From: Rickettsiales bacterium
GTDB lineage: Bacteria > Pseudomonadota > Alphaproteobacteria > Rickettsiales > JANQQO01
Assembly (NCBI GenBank): GCA_028289305.1
Contig: JANQQO010000087.1
Coordinates: forward strand, 1-5,991
Length of the DNA stretch: 5,991 nucleotides
Reading direction: 5' to 3'
How positions within the stretch are numbered: the first letter of the stretch is position 1; each line of letters starts with the position of its first letter. Shown in pieces: positions 5,975 through 5,991 of the stretch. The notes under the pieces are model-generated. The model saw nothing but the letters and a program-made list of their open reading frames with translations, had not been told where the DNA came from and searched no databases. Position numbers and translations under genes: made by a program.

Positions 5975-5991
5975 CTCCCCCTTAGGGGGAG
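5975..5991 (+). terminator. Strong GC hairpin at the window edge, possible terminator
   Basis: CTCCCCCTTAGGGGGAG forms a perfect 7-bp stem with a TTA loop, 15 bases after the tautomerase stop. The window ends with the stem, so it cannot be seen whether a T-tract follows. CTCCCC at 5970-5975 upstream suggests the stem could lengthen if GGGG follows. It may be an intrinsic terminator ending the operon before lpd, or a member of a dispersed C-rich/G-rich intergenic repeat family. Confidence 0.45.

Overview
The window is one co-directional stretch (+ strand) of a bacterial TCA-cycle operon. It holds the 3' two-thirds of sucD (succinyl-CoA ligase alpha), a complete sucA (2-oxoglutarate dehydrogenase E1) and a complete sucB (dihydrolipoyl succinyltransferase E2). 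A small 4-oxalocrotonate-tautomerase-family gene follows sucB. The order sucD-sucA-sucB on one strand, presumably with sucC upstream and lpd downstream outside the window, is the arrangement common in Alphaproteobacteria. Moderately high GC in the suc genes and the style of the protein sequences fit an alphaproteobacterium. No genus can be assigned from the sequence alone.

Layout: 1-575 sucD (5' end cut by the window edge); 576-698 a repeat-bearing intergenic spacer; 699-995 a minimal nucleotidyltransferase of the MntA antitoxin type; 996-1240 a broken hepT/DUF86 toxin gene; 1247-4123 sucA; 4131-4517 an unrecognised 128-residue protein gene; 4555-5754 sucB; 5765-5959 a tautomerase; 5975-5991 an inverted repeat at the window edge.

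The core genes work together. SucA decarboxylates 2-oxoglutarate, SucB moves the succinyl group from lipoyl-lysine to CoA, and SucCD converts succinyl-CoA to succinate with formation of a nucleoside triphosphate. What is unusual is the accessory DNA in both gaps of this operon. Between sucD and sucA sits an MNT/HepT toxin-antitoxin module. Its toxin has lost the central segment that should carry the RNase motif and has shifted frame, while the last ~19 codons and stop survive in another frame and contain the Shine-Dalgarno sequence of sucA. Between sucA and sucB, which encode partner subunits, sits an orphan gene whose 3' end is much more AT-rich than its surroundings.

No tRNA, rRNA, CRISPR array, transposase or convincing promoter was seen. 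No stretch longer than 300 bases lacks a gene.
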